A stretch of 64,000 bases of DNA from Naegleria lovaniensis (lineage: Eukaryota > Heterolobosea > Eutetramitea > Acrasida > Naegleriidae). Shown piece by piece: positions 31,891 to 42,592 of the stretch. A program made the translations under genes and the position numbers. The stretch covers positions 711,597 to 775,596 of the forward strand of contig NW_025407829.1 in the NCBI RefSeq assembly GCF_003324165.1, written 5' to 3'. The stretch's first letter is position 1; each line of letters opens with the position of its first letter. Below the pieces are notes generated by a model. The model had not been told where the DNA came from. It did no database searches and saw nothing but the letters and a program-made list of their open reading frames with translations.

Positions 31891-33084
31891 ATGATCAATG
31901 ATAATGATGAGAATATTGATTTTTCTCCGACAAGTTTTAACGAGATCCACCATGAACCCTTTATTGATGATATTATTTTTGAAATTGTTCAATTCTTTGA
32001 ATCGTTGTTTATTGTTCAAGTTTGTATGAAAATTTCGAAACAATGGAGACGAGTATCATTTCAAATTCCTCTCTCATTATCATTCGCAGAAAATTACTTT
32101 AAACAAGTTCCTGAATCAATCATACTTTTAGCTAATTGTGAATGTTTGAAGAATTTGGTTTCTTTGAATCTGAAACACAACGAAATTGGCAATGAAGGAG
32201 TCAAATTTATTGCTACAAGTGAATGGTTGAAGAATTTGACTTCTTTGAATCTAAACATCAATACAATTGGCAATGAAGGAATTAAATACATTGCTACGAG
32301 TGAATCATTGAAGAATTTGACTTCTCTGGATCTGTATGGCAATGAAATTGACAATGAAGGTATTAAATATATTGCCAACAGCGAATGGTTGAAGAACTTG
32401 ACTTATTTAAATCTTAGCAGCAACAAATTTCACAATGAAGGTGTTAGTTATATTTCTAACAGTGAACATTTGAAAAATTTGACTTCTTTGAATCTTAGCA
32501 GCAATAGAATTCGTTATAACCGTGTCAATCATATTTCTATCAGCGAATGTTGGAAGAATTTGACATCTTTGAGTCTGAGCAACAATGGAATTGGCAATTC
32601 AGGCGTTAAATATGTTGTTAATAGTGAATGGTTGAAAAATTTGACATTTTTAAATCTGTCTCGCAGTGTGATTGGTAATGAAGGCGTCAAATATATTACT
32701 ACAAGCGACTTTTTGAAGAATTTGACTTCTTTGAATCTACGTAGCAACAGAATTGGCAATGAAGGTGTCAAATATATTGCTGCAAGTGAATACTTAAAGA
32801 ATTTGATTTCTTTGGAACTGTCTGAGAACCAAATTGACAGCGAAGGTGCCAAATATTTTGCTACAAGTGGATGTTTGAAGAATTTGACTTGTTTGGATCT
32901 TCGTAGCAATAACATTGACAGTGAAGGGGTCAAATATATTGCCATAAGCGAATCACTGAAACATTTGACTTCTTTGGATCTTAGATACAATGCTATTGGT
33001 ACTGAAGGAGCCAAATATATTGCTGCAAGCGAGTACTTGAAGAATTTGACTTCTTTGAACCTGCACGGATTTAATTGGCAATAA
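31891..33084 (+). CDS. F-box-like N-terminus plus 27-residue leucine-rich repeats
   Basis: Single exon, 397 aa from the first ATG; the frame is open 21 codons upstream without one. Residues about 18-65 ('IDDIIFEIVQFFESLF ... KISKQWRRVSF') resemble an F-box. From residue 84 onwards there are twelve ribonuclease-inhibitor-like repeats of exactly 27 residues, with the consensus LKNLTSLNLxxNxIGNEG followed by VKYIAxSE. They would form a short solenoid for protein binding. The repeats are nearly identical in DNA, so unequal crossing-over can change their number. The protein stops in the middle of repeat twelve. Divergent from the BTB gene with 147 bp between starts. Confidence 0.75.
   Translation: MINDNDENIDFSPTSFNEIHHEPFIDDIIFEIVQFFESLFIVQVCMKISKQWRRVSFQIPLSLSFAENYFKQVPESIILLANCECLKNLVSLNLKHNEIGNEGVKFIATSEWLKNLTSLNLNINTIGNEGIKYIATSESLKNLTSLDLYGNEIDNEGIKYIANSEWLKNLTYLNLSSNKFHNEGVSYISNSEHLKNLTSLNLSSNRIRYNRVNHISISECWKNLTSLSLSNNGIGNSGVKYVVNSEWLKNLTFLNLSRSVIGNEGVKYITTSDFLKNLTSLNLRSNRIGNEGVKYIAASEYLKNLISLELSENQIDSEGAKYFATSGCLKNLTCLDLRSNNIDSEGVKYIAISESLKHLTSLDLRYNAIGTEGAKYIAASEYLKNLTSLNLHGFNWQ
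32140..33081 (+). repeat. Twelve 81-bp tandem repeats encoding LRRs
   Basis: Units begin at 32140, 32221, 32302 and then every 81 bp to 33031, each starting GAA-(codon)-TTGAA(A/G) and encoding one leucine-rich repeat. The last unit is cut by the stop codon after about 51 bp. There are no length changes between units. Confidence 0.85.
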
Positions 33085-33640
33085 CGGTGTCAAAGAATGA
33101 TGAACTCAACATTTAAGGAGTTACTTGAATTCAAGAATCTCGCTCCACAATAATATCTCTTTAAGGATTTTCAGACTGAACCCATCATTTACTACAAAAG
33201 AAAAATTATCCAGCCAAGGATGTGACAATAAGGGATATCGATGGCTTTGGAATACACATGACACCCCTTTATATGCCCAAAAAACACTCTTAAATTGAGT
33301 TTTCTCACCTCCATTAACCTTGTAGGCGCTCTTCTCTAGCATTTGAACGACCTGTTGTTGAACACACTGCAGACTGTGATTAGTTATCTGAAGAGAATCG
33401 TGTCAAGTACTACTCCCTCACACAACAACTCAGCATTTCCCGACGTCAGGAGTCTATTGTCAACATACAGGTATAATAACAATGTTCATCAATTCGAGTC
33501 ACACACAGAAAATATTGATCAGTATTTATTTATTGCAAAAGAGCCATGTTTCATGTTGAACTAGGAACATTTTTCAAGACTCCAATAGAAATGTGAAAGC
33601 ACTTTCAATGATGAACATATCACTTTGATTACAATGAAAA
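33085..33640. other. Intergenic sequence before the MITE, 556 bp
   Basis: A minus-strand open frame (33342-33121, true ATG, 73 aa, with 'HPWLDNFSFVVNDG') and a plus-strand frame (33343-33564) are both short and have no neighbours that would splice to them convincingly. The minus-strand one has some coding character and may be a gene remnant. No RNA gene seen. Confidence 0.3.
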
Positions 33641-33648
33641 GAGTTTCA
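33641..33648. repeat. Left copy of 8-bp target-site duplication
   Basis: GAGTTTCA immediately left of the transposon's left inverted repeat; the identical 8 bp directly follows the right inverted repeat. Confidence 0.85.
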
Positions 33649-33672
33649 CGGGGAGGGGGATCGAGAGCGTAG
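33649..33672 (+). repeat. Left 24-bp terminal inverted repeat
   Basis: Begins CGGGGAGGGGG and ends GAGCGTAG; it is the exact reverse complement of 34109-34132. Confidence 0.9.
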
Positions 33673-34108
33673 CTTCCATCGACTCAATCAGCAAGCTAAA
33701 TTCCATTTTGGGCCTAACTTTATACGTCAATCTGAGCCAAAGAGTTCTCGGTAATTGAGGACATGGATGTCGAGACTTTAATTATACACAATTATTGTGC
33801 ATTATACATGCATTGAGGAAAGTTTGGCAGGTCACATTAGTATCTTGCTGCATTTTGATTTCGAGATGCTGATTTCTAGCTGTTGACGAGCATTAAGATG
33901 CGAAAAACTCAGGTGTAAATCTGCTTGGACGAGTTTGATCAACAAAGAAAAATACTAGAAATTCATATAACGATCTACTTTAACTTCCAATAAGGTACAC
34001 GTACCCTTATGTACGCGCAGTTTTTGATTCATTATGTAATGCCACAATTCGTGTGTTAAGATGTACAAATATAGTTAGTCCCAAAATGGAAGGCAAAAGT
34101 CTGACTGC

Positions 34109-34132
34109 CTACGCTCTCGATCCCCCTCCCCG
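34109..34132 (-). repeat. Right 24-bp terminal inverted repeat
   Basis: Begins CTACGCTCTCG and ends CCTCCCCG on the + strand; it mirrors the left TIR without mismatch. Confidence 0.9.
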
Positions 34133-34140
34133 GAGTTTCA
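34133..34140. repeat. Right copy of 8-bp target-site duplication
   Basis: GAGTTTCA directly after the right inverted repeat, identical to 33641-33648. Confidence 0.85.
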
Positions 34141-34185
34141 ACAAAAAAAATTATTTACCTCCAATAACTAAAATTATCAGACAAC

Positions 34186-34792
34186 ATGCCCAAAAAACCA
34201 AACGAGAGGAGCAACGCTCGGTCATCAGCAAGATCCACCACGCAACTTAATACGCCACATGGCCACACTTCACCCAAAAAGAAGAAGAAGAAGAATCAAG
34301 AGAATGACACCGATGATGACGATATCAAGTATTTAATCGAAGTACAAAAGAAAAACAAAAAAGAAATGAAACAACAACAAACAAGCAACAACAATAACAA
34401 TACTGATCGCAACAAGGATCAACGTGTATTTGTTTACATCCAACCTGTTGATATAGGGACACAATTTTCAAAAATGGAAAATCTTTTTTCAAATATATTG
34501 TTGTAACTTTTGTTTCCCTATGAGAGTATTGTATAAATATTCATCTTCCGATTGAAGTTGAATGATTGGAAATACGAGGCCCAATTGGTTTTTTTGGTGC
34601 TCAATTAATCGCTTTCCTGTACTAGTGGTTGAAGTCTTTTCTGAAACTCTAAAGAGAGAGAAAGTGGATCACCTCAGAATCACCTTGATTGACAATGAGG
34701 AGTTGTTTGAATGTGGTGGAACACTCTTGGATGTGTTCAAAGAACGTCATTTCAACTGTATCGTGAATGTTGTAAAATTCAAAACTCCGTAA
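34186..34792 (+). CDS. Small Lys-rich protein of unknown function, two exons
   Basis: Exon 1 (34186-34502) and exon 2 (34579-34792) join across a 76-nt intron with a GTAACT donor in phase 2, giving 176 aa. Residues 1-75 are basic and Asn/Gln-rich with a 'KKKKKK' run. After the junction the protein reads 'NWFFWCSINRFPVLVVEVF' and 'LIDNEELFECGGTLLDVF', a compact alpha/beta-looking segment that I cannot assign. The intron is inferred from phase alone; if it is wrong, the first exon would be a 106-aa protein. The transposon lies just upstream, and the next gene starts 35 bp after the stop. Confidence 0.5.
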
Positions 34793-34826
34793 AATTTTAC
34801 GATTGGCCAAAAAAAACACAAAAAAA

Positions 34827-35501
34827 ATGACAGCAAAGACGACCACCACTTCTACATCACCATCCTCTGGTTCTAGTCCTGTATTGAGAAAATTACAGCA
34901 CTGGAGCGGAATTGCCTTCTCTGTGTTTGCTTCCCTCCATGTGGCCACCACCATTTCTGCTTCTCTTTCACCCTCTCAATACGATTCCGTGTTGAATGCC
35001 ACTCGTAAATGGTATCGGCCATCCATGGCCATCGAAGGATTGGTTGTTTTTGCTCCATTGGCTCTCCACATGATTGCCAATACTTTAATTTTCATGACTA
35101 CAACAACAGAAAAACCAATCGTCCGATCCTTCTGGAAGAAACTTCATACCTATTCGGGATATGCTTTGGGAGGAATGGTTCCTCTTCACTTGTTCGGAAC
35201 TCGATTTATGCATTCGTATGCACAGGAATTTGCTTCATTGAATTACGTATTGGAAAAGGAAATGGGATTTGCTGTTGGAATGTCGTATTTCGTTGTGTTG
35301 TTGAGTGCTGGTGTGTATCATTCCTTGTATGGATTGAATGTTGCATTGGGATACAAGATGAAACAACCATTGGTGTTGGCTTCCATTGTTGGTGTGTTGG
35401 CTGCTGGTTATTTTGGATTATTGGGATTTGCTGGATATTTGTATCCTGAATTGATGACAGCTGTCAGAGAAAAACATTCACAATTTGCTGCAGGTCATTA
35501 A
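34827..35501 (+). CDS. Five-TM protein, MCP1/cytochrome b-like fold
   Basis: Single exon, 224 aa; the frame opens at a TTG but the first ATG follows an A7 run at 34827. Five hydrophobic helices are visible, and the first four each carry a histidine: 'AFSVFASLHVATTI', 'APLALHMIANTLIF', 'GGMVPLHLFGTRF', 'LLSAGVYHSLYGLN', then 'VGVLAAGYFGLLGFAGYLY'. This resembles the MCP1-type membrane domain (yeast Mcp1, a mitochondrial outer-membrane recruiter of Vps13), which is related to the haem-binding helices of succinate dehydrogenase. The family call rests on topology and histidine placement only. An alternative is a succinate dehydrogenase membrane-anchor-like protein. Nothing in the sequence shows regulation. 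Confidence 0.6.
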   Translation: MTAKTTTTSTSPSSGSSPVLRKLQHWSGIAFSVFASLHVATTISASLSPSQYDSVLNATRKWYRPSMAIEGLVVFAPLALHMIANTLIFMTTTTEKPIVRSFWKKLHTYSGYALGGMVPLHLFGTRFMHSYAQEFASLNYVLEKEMGFAVGMSYFVVLLSAGVYHSLYGLNVALGYKMKQPLVLASIVGVLAAGYFGLLGFAGYLYPELMTAVREKHSQFAAGH

Positions 35502-35702
35502 ATGGATCAATGAGCCTCAGATTGATCTTAATAATTTTTGTAAACACAACACCTCATGACATGTGATGGTACTACTCAGTGTGTTCAAATCGAACGAACA
35601 AACAAACCCGCCCGCTCTAGCAACAATTCCAAAATCATCCATGTTCAATTCTTTTTGATTTCCAATTCTATTCCACTCAAAAAAAATTACGAAAACAACG
35701 AG

Positions 35703-38700
35703 ATGACACACAAGCTCCTAGTGCCATGCAGTGTATGGACTCTAGTGGCATCCATCATCATGGTTGCTAATTTGACCTCTTTCACTATTGTTGCTTCTTC
35801 TTCACTTCCTCATGAACGAATGGAAATGACCACTTCAGAATTCTGGTCGTCCTCGTCATCCCGAAACCACAAGAACTCACTCTCTGAAGTTACCAAACAA
35901 CGACCATTCACTGCATCTGATACTCCATCCTCAGGAATTTGTATCAATGGAACGACGAGTTGGTTGCAAGACATTTGTGTGAAATCGAATGACATTTCTT
36001 CCACATCGATTCGACCTTCGTATTGTCAATACATCAATCCCTATGTGGTTCCTTATCCATTTAGTGATCACGATTTTAACACGATGGAACTTGATCCTGA
36101 TTGTTTCGATAGTGAAACAGGAAAACCAAGTGATGATTTACAAAGAGCGGAATGTATCACGGTTCAAGCCATTAGTTCTGCTGAATTTGGACCCTTCTAT
36201 GTCTCTGTTCATAATAATCAAAGTAATGAAACCAATCGGAGTGAATTCATTTCTAAAAGATATTCATTATTTGGAATGAACACGGGAGAAATTTATGCCA
36301 TTGATTTTAACAGTAATGAATTGTATCCATTTTTAACAGTGAATCAGACTTCTTCGAAGGATCCTCATGAGGTTCAAAACGATTCCATTTCAAAATTGGA
36401 TGCCTTTGTGTTGGGAGTGAATAACACGGCTGCATATGTCGTGTCTGCAGATAAGCAACAATTTATGAGAATCTTTTATGTGGATATTATGAATCCTGTC
36501 ATGAATAGTAAATTATGTAAACGAGAACAAGTGGGTGGAAGAATTGAAGATTTTAAATCAGTCAAAGTTGGAGAGGATTTGTATTTGGTCACACTCATTT
36601 CACATGAAGATGACGAGGACTCACAGAAATATCATAACAAAATCAAGACATTGAAATTCTCAAAATTAGGACTTGATTGTCTTTTGGAAATGAATGCATT
36701 CGAGTACACTCTTGATTTGAGTGGGATGGATTCTTCCGAGTTGAATTTTTACACATTCACTCAATCCATGAATAATACTGAGCGACTTTCTCCTTCGATT
36801 TATGTGAGAGACACTCAAATGATGGAAAGAAATCTCATCGTGTTGCAAACACCAAAAACCATTCATATTGTGAATTTTGTGGAAAGCAATGCTGTGATTG
36901 AGATTGGTGCGAATACGAGTTTATCGTATTTAATGTTTTCACTGAATGCTGAAATGATTGAAAATGATTTTTACATTTCCTCAAGTGCAGTCATGACTGA
37001 AGAGTTGAGAAGAATTGATTTTTCAGATAATACCACCAATACGTGTACATTGTCGGACGATGAGAAATTATTTCCATCACAGGAGGTGCATCTTCTTGTG
37101 ACACTCTATTCCAACACTCTGAAAAGTAACTTTTCCAAGTTGGTGGTGAGAAATTTACCAGAATTTGCATCATTTGTTCCATCTCAAGATTTTAATAGAA
37201 CATTGTCACCTGTTTCAAGAAATGATGAATTGAATTGTGACATTTCGAATGGATATTATTTTGATTCGATCCTTGAAACATGTTCACAAGCTCATGAATA
37301 TCTCATTGAATTACCTTCGAAGGCCCTTCAAATTCATTCTCGTTTTATTGATTTACCTCAAGCAGTGAAGGATTATTTAACAGAAGCTTCAAAGCAGTCC
37401 AGTGAACAATCTGAGAAAATTCAACAAGCCATTCAATTTATTTGTTTAGCTGTTGCAGGAGGAGATGTCATGAATCCAACCAAACCTTTCAATGTGAATC
37501 AATATTTACAATGTATGGAAACCATTACAAATCGAACTTTGGAATTGCAATGTCAAGCACAAGCATTTGGAGCCCTCGGAAAAGATTCTCTCAAAGAAAT
37601 TATGAACGACTATTTGCAATATAACGTCTTTATTGCACTCGACAATAATGCCGTTCTCATTTACGGAATTCAACAACGATTTTGTGATCGAATTTCTAAG
37701 GAATTAATTGTCAAACCTTTTAATCAATTTCAATTAATTGGAAAACCTATTCATACCTACATTTCCTCGAATGGACAACATATTTTCATTTCCATCACAC
37801 GCAAGAAGTGGGAAATTGAATCACTCAAGAGATATCAAGAAATTTGTAACATTCTCGAGAATGATCCTGATCATGTCTTTCTCAAAGATTACAGAACGAG
37901 TTGCATCAAATCTCCTCCAAAACCAATCAACATTAATACTTTTGGATTTTACATTTCAAGTTGTTTTCCAGGCATGTACTGTCCAAGTTTAACCAAGAAT
38001 GAAATGTACTCTGTCCAAGATCGTTTCTATACAGAACGACCGAATGCTTTATTACCTTGCCCCATTGGAAGTTTTTGTACATTGGGTTCAAAACATGAAT
38101 GTCCGTATGGATTTATTTGTGACGAAGTGAAAATGAATTTACCAAAACCCTGTACCGATAATCACTATAATTGTGCTTTTAATGGATTAACAGAACCTCA
38201 AGCACCACAAAAAGGTCTAATCACACTCGCTCCGTATTTTCCTGAAATTCCAATTGGACCAGGTCTCTACGTCGAGAGAACAAGTGACATTGATTTGACT
38301 ATTAAGCATTGCAATAAGGGAGATTATTGTCCATTGGCACGGGCCATCGATGTCGGTAGCATGTTTGATCCAATCGAAACAACAACTCTCCTCGAATGTC
38401 CACAAGGAACATTTTGTGAAAATTCACTAGTCATGACTCCAGAAATTTGTTTCTGCAATGCCACGTTTTGTACCTATTGTCCGAATGGAAGTTATATTGA
38501 GAGAGCGTGTCCTGCTGGATTCTATTGTTTGGGACCTTCGAACATCAAGACGTGTAAACTCACTCAGTATTGTCCAGAAGGAACTTTTATTCCACAAACA
38601 TGTGAAGCTGGATATTATTGTGAAAATCCAAAAGTGAGAAAGATTTGTCCTAAAGGTCACTTTTGTCCATCAGGAACCGTTCGACCTCATCCATGCGGGT

Positions 38701-41700
38701 ATGTATTTCATGTGTTAATGTTTTGTTGTTATTTAACATTTTGTACAACAATATATTTTTCAATCTTTTCCATCTTTTCCAATTTTCTATTTTTCAAAAT
38801 TGTAAAATATATATTGTTGTAATGGAATTGACAATAGTTGGCTTTCATTGTGCTCAGAAGGTCAATCCAGTGTTGGATTTAACATTTTAGGTTTCTTTTT
38901 TATTTTCATTTGCTTAATTCTTGTATTCTCCATCAATGTTGGTATCAAGTATGTGCGAGCAAGAAGAGCCAAGAAACGAGATTTGAAAGAAAAGGAAGAA
39001 ATTGAAATGCATCTCTCCTCGATCAACACAAATGTGAACAATAGAGAGGCTCGAACGGCCTATGCCGATCGAAACATGAGTCAACATTATGGATCTAATA
39101 ATTTAGGTGTGAATATTGAATTTGAGAATTTGTCACTCACGGTTGAACAAGCCGGTGAGCACAAAATAGTTCTCAATAATGTTTCAGGAATGATTAAGCA
39201 CTCGGAATTGACTGGAATTATGGGATGTTCTGGAAGGTTTGTTTTTTCGTTAGCTTTTTTTCTTTAATTCCTATTTTGGTTAAAAAAAATTTAATATATG
39301 GTTTTATTTTGTCGTGCGATCCCTAATAATGAAACAGTGGAAAAACAAGTTTCATTACCTCTCTTTCCGGAAGAGCTTATTATGGACAACGAACTGGAAA
39401 AGTCAAGCTAAATGGACAAGAGGACGATTTAACACGATTCAAAAAACTTGTTGGGTTTGTTCCACAAAATGACATTATGCTTCCCTCAATGACTGTTTAT
39501 GAGACCTTGTACTTTGCTGCCAAATGTCGATTGGACAAGAGCAAAACCAATGAACAAGTTGAAAATTTGGTATCAAGTATCATTTCAGTTTTGGGATTGG
39601 AAGATGTCAAGCATTCACTCATTGGAGATGAAAAGAAGAGAGGAATTTCTGGAGGTCAGAAAAAACGTGTGAATATTGGAATGGAATTATCAGCAGTTCC
39701 AAGTGTCTTATTTTGTAAGTTGAGTGAAATTTTATCCAAATTTGGTTCCATAACATTTCATGTATTTTCAAAATGAATGATGAATCATGAATATCAAAAA
39801 TTCGATGAAAACACACACAGTGGATGAACCAACCAGTGGATGTAAGTATAAAATGTGATGAGAACCAGTATGGAATAGTAATTTTGAATTTGGAATATTA
39901 ATGTTTTCAACACAAAATTATTTTCACAGTGGACTCTTCAACCTCAAAGGAAATTATTGAAATTCTTAGAAGTATTGCCGTGAATCAACATTTAACCATT
40001 GTGACCGTCATTCATCAACCTCGATATGAAATCTTTACCATGTTCCATAAAATCATGCTTCTCGGAAAAGGAGGAAGAGTGGTGTACTTTGGTCCAAGTG
40101 TGAAAGCTATGGATTATTTCCAAAGTCTTGGTTTTCAACCACCTGTCAATGTCAATCCAGCAGATTTCATGCTTGACATTATTTCAGGAAATGTTTCAAG
40201 AGAACAAGATACTCATTTCGATCCAGAACAATTATTTGAAATGTGGGAAGAACGATCTCATTTATGGAGTGGAGACAATTCTCAAAAGACAATATCCGTT
40301 GATAATTCTCCAGCAGTGGATGCATCTCCTACGAACTTGACTCAACATGATTTGGAAGAATCGAATGATGCAGCCACTGATTCTCATCATACACAAATTT
40401 CACACCATCATCGAGAAGATTCCCATCCATCTCTTTCACATCAAAGTGAAGATTCAATGGATTGTTCGTATGAAGCTCTCAAACAAGAACACAATTCAAG
40501 ACATGTAAGCTACTTTTCACAATTCATCATGTGTCTGAAGAGATGTATTTTTCAAAGTACAAGAGAGACAAAATCATTTGTGTTGGATTGTTTCTTGGTC
40601 TATATTGCAGGATTGGCCATTGGTGTGATATTTTACGATACTCGATACATTGGTCCACCATTGACTGAAATTATTGAACAATGTCCTGAAGGTAAGTGTC
40701 ACAACGTGCGAGTGAATGAATGGTTCTATCAAAATATTTTTCTGTCATGTTTTAATTATTTGAAATAATTTTGTAATTTTTATTTTGAATCAATTATTTC
40801 AATGAAAACACAGCAATGAGATACAAGTGTGCACTCCCAGTCGATGATCCAATTATCACCATGGGAGCCATTCTCTCTATGGGATTGGCATTGTGTGGTG
40901 TCATGAGTTCATTAAGTAATTTTGGAGATGAAATTGTGGTCTTTATTCGAGAATATGAAAGTAACATTTCACCTCTCATGTATTTCTTAGCAAAGAATTT
41001 GATGCAAATTCCAATCATATTTTTAACTCCTGGTATTTTCATTTCCATATTTTACATTATCAGTAACCCTCAAGGAGATGTTTGGCAATAGTAAGTAATA
41101 TTTGTGTTTTTTTTTAATTCATGAAATGTTGATGTGAATTCATTGAAAAATTCTAACTTTGGACCAAACATTCATTGAAACTCCAACTTGACACCAAATT
41201 CAGTTATTTGGTACTTTTCAATGTCAATTTTGTGAGTTATGGCATTGGTTACTTGTTATCCACACTCTTTCCTTCTTCCTTTTCCAAAGTAGCTGGAGTC
41301 GTCTTTGTGGTCATTAACAATTTAATTGCAGGAATGAGACCAACCATTCCTCAAATGAATGACATGTTCTTCCCAATGCCTTATATTTATTCACTCTCCT
41401 ATCTTCGATATGCAACAGAAGCTCTCTATTTATTTGAAGTTAAGAAATATACAAGTGTTTATTCTGTGGAAAGTGGAATGGAATTATTGGGTTATCAATT
41501 TTCAGATCAAACCAAATGTGTTTGGATTCTTCCATTATTTGGAATCTTTTATAGAATTTTAGCCTATCTGTCACTTGTATTGTTACCTCCTGGAGTTTAT
41601 GTGAAAAAATTGTGGAGAGGTTTATTTAATTACAAACAGCATTGGAAAAAGATGAAGGAATGGATGGAGAGGAAGAGATTATTTTCCGCACGAGGGAATG

Positions 41701-41747
41701 CGACACGATTGGATTCGCATCAATATCGTGATTTGGAACTTTATTGA
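35703..41747 (+). CDS. ABCG-type half transporter with a very large Cys-rich ectodomain, seven exons
   Basis: Exons 35703-38698, 38838-39236, 39338-39714, 39821-39841, 39930-40691, 40814-41090 and 41204-41747 total 5376 nt (1791 aa). The chosen ATG opens a signal-peptide-like stretch ('LVPCSVWTLVASIIMVA'); an in-frame ATG at 35556 is possible. Residues about 35-1005 are extracellular or lumenal, N-glycosylation-site rich, ending in a Cys-rich region with CP-x-G repeats ('CPAGFYCLGPS', 'CPEGTF', 'CEAGYYCENP'). One helix (about 1012-1035) precedes the ATPase: Walker A GCSGSGKTS (Lys about 1134), 'PQND' Q-loop, signature 'RGISGGQKKRVNIGMEL', Walker B/D-loop LFLDEPTSGLD, 'VIHQP' H-loop, 'GKGGRVVYFGP'. 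A six-helix ABC2 membrane domain ends the protein. The layout matches plant ABCG24/28-like transporters, with a larger ectodomain. Substrate not predictable; it should work as a dimer. Confidence 0.9.
39821..39841 (+). other. 21-nt microexon encoding the Walker B/D-loop of the ABCG transporter
   Basis: The 21 nt between the AG at 39819-39820 and the GTAAGT at 39842 encode, with one base from each neighbour, LDEPTSGL. Both flanking introns (105 and 88 nt) are phase 1 and splice in frame. Without this exon the frame holds but the Walker B Asp-Glu and the start of the D-loop are lost. Confidence 0.85.
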
Positions 41748-42592
41748 TTTCTGTGTCAATTCTTCTAAACAATTGCAGTATTGAAAAAATTTTAATTAAT
41801 TTAAATCATCATGAAAATTATTTGTGGTCAATTCGACAACAAATCTGGAAAAGCCAATAAAATCTCTTGAAAGTTAATAGCTATTTTGCATTTCCTTTTA
41901 TGTTCGTCAATTCGAATACAACACACAGCGTCTCATTCTCAAATATACAACCATGGTCAATCGATCGATCGGCTAATGGATCTCCTTCTCACTTCAATTG
42001 TTTTAATTTCTTTCATTACAAAATATCACAAGATATTGTGCGCAAATTCCATTGCTCATTTTCGTTCAAAAGTTTCCTTCAAAACTCTCTTTTGTTTCGC
42101 GATTGCCAAAGTTTAAATATATGGACAGCATGGCTCACAATAGGCAACACAACTCTCAAAATTTCATTTATTTTTTTGTTAGTCCCTACTCTTTTTAGGA
42201 AAGCATGGGTTTGTAGAGTTTTTTGGCATCTGGCAGGTCAAGCCCATGAATGAGTTTTCTCTCTCCTCATCAACAGGTACTCAAAAACAAATAGTAATCA
42301 TAGTAATAGTATCATTGATTCCTTCTTTCTGCGCTTCTATGAAACTCTAATAGTCGTCGTTGAAAATTTTACGTTTTATTTGAATTCACTGAAACATCAA
42401 CAACAACGAATTATTATTGAACGGCAACAATTTGTTGATATTTGAAAGTATTCATTCGTTACCCGAGCATCATTAGTGAATTTATTTCATTCATCATTTG
42501 GAAATACAAAGCGCGTTTTGTTTTGTTTTACAAATTTCAAGAAACAAAATTTCAAACAACAACAATTCGCGAATAAGAATTAGAATTGGACG
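41748..42592 (+). other. Intergenic region, 845 bp
   Basis: Between the ABCG gene and the ankyrin gene. Open frames at 41867-42253 lack recognisable composition or motifs. The last 150 bp are A/C-rich (many CAA) and probably form the leader of the next gene. No RNA gene or inverted repeat seen. Confidence 0.45.

Larger units (their letters stand above)
33649..34132. mobile_element. 484-bp non-autonomous DNA transposon (MITE) with perfect TIRs and 8-bp TSD
   Basis: The element is bounded by a 24-bp perfect terminal inverted repeat (33649-33672 and 34109-34132, starting CGGGGAGGGGGATC) and flanked on both sides by GAGTTTCA. A second, inner inverted pair (33701-33719 and 34073-34091, one mismatch) lies 28 bp inside the left TIR and 17 bp inside the right one. 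The interior has no ORF. An 8-bp duplication is typical of hAT, KDZ and P-type superfamilies and unlike CACTA (2-3 bp), so the Tnp2-like gene at the left edge is not its likely mobiliser. The G/C-rich termini stand out against the A+T-rich surroundings. It sits 53 bp upstream of the next start codon and may form part of that promoter. Confidence 0.88.

Noticed and set aside
33121-33342. 73-codon minus-strand frame with true ATG
   Set aside because: Too short and without a splice partner; kept only as a possible remnant.
33649-34132. Link between the MITE and the Tnp2-like transposase at 3-1613
   Set aside because: Tnp2/CACTA elements make 2-3 bp duplications; this one has 8 bp.
41867-42253. 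128-codon open frame between the ABCG and ankyrin genes
   Set aside because: Phe/Ser-rich composition, no ATG context, no domain; more likely chance in A+T-rich DNA.
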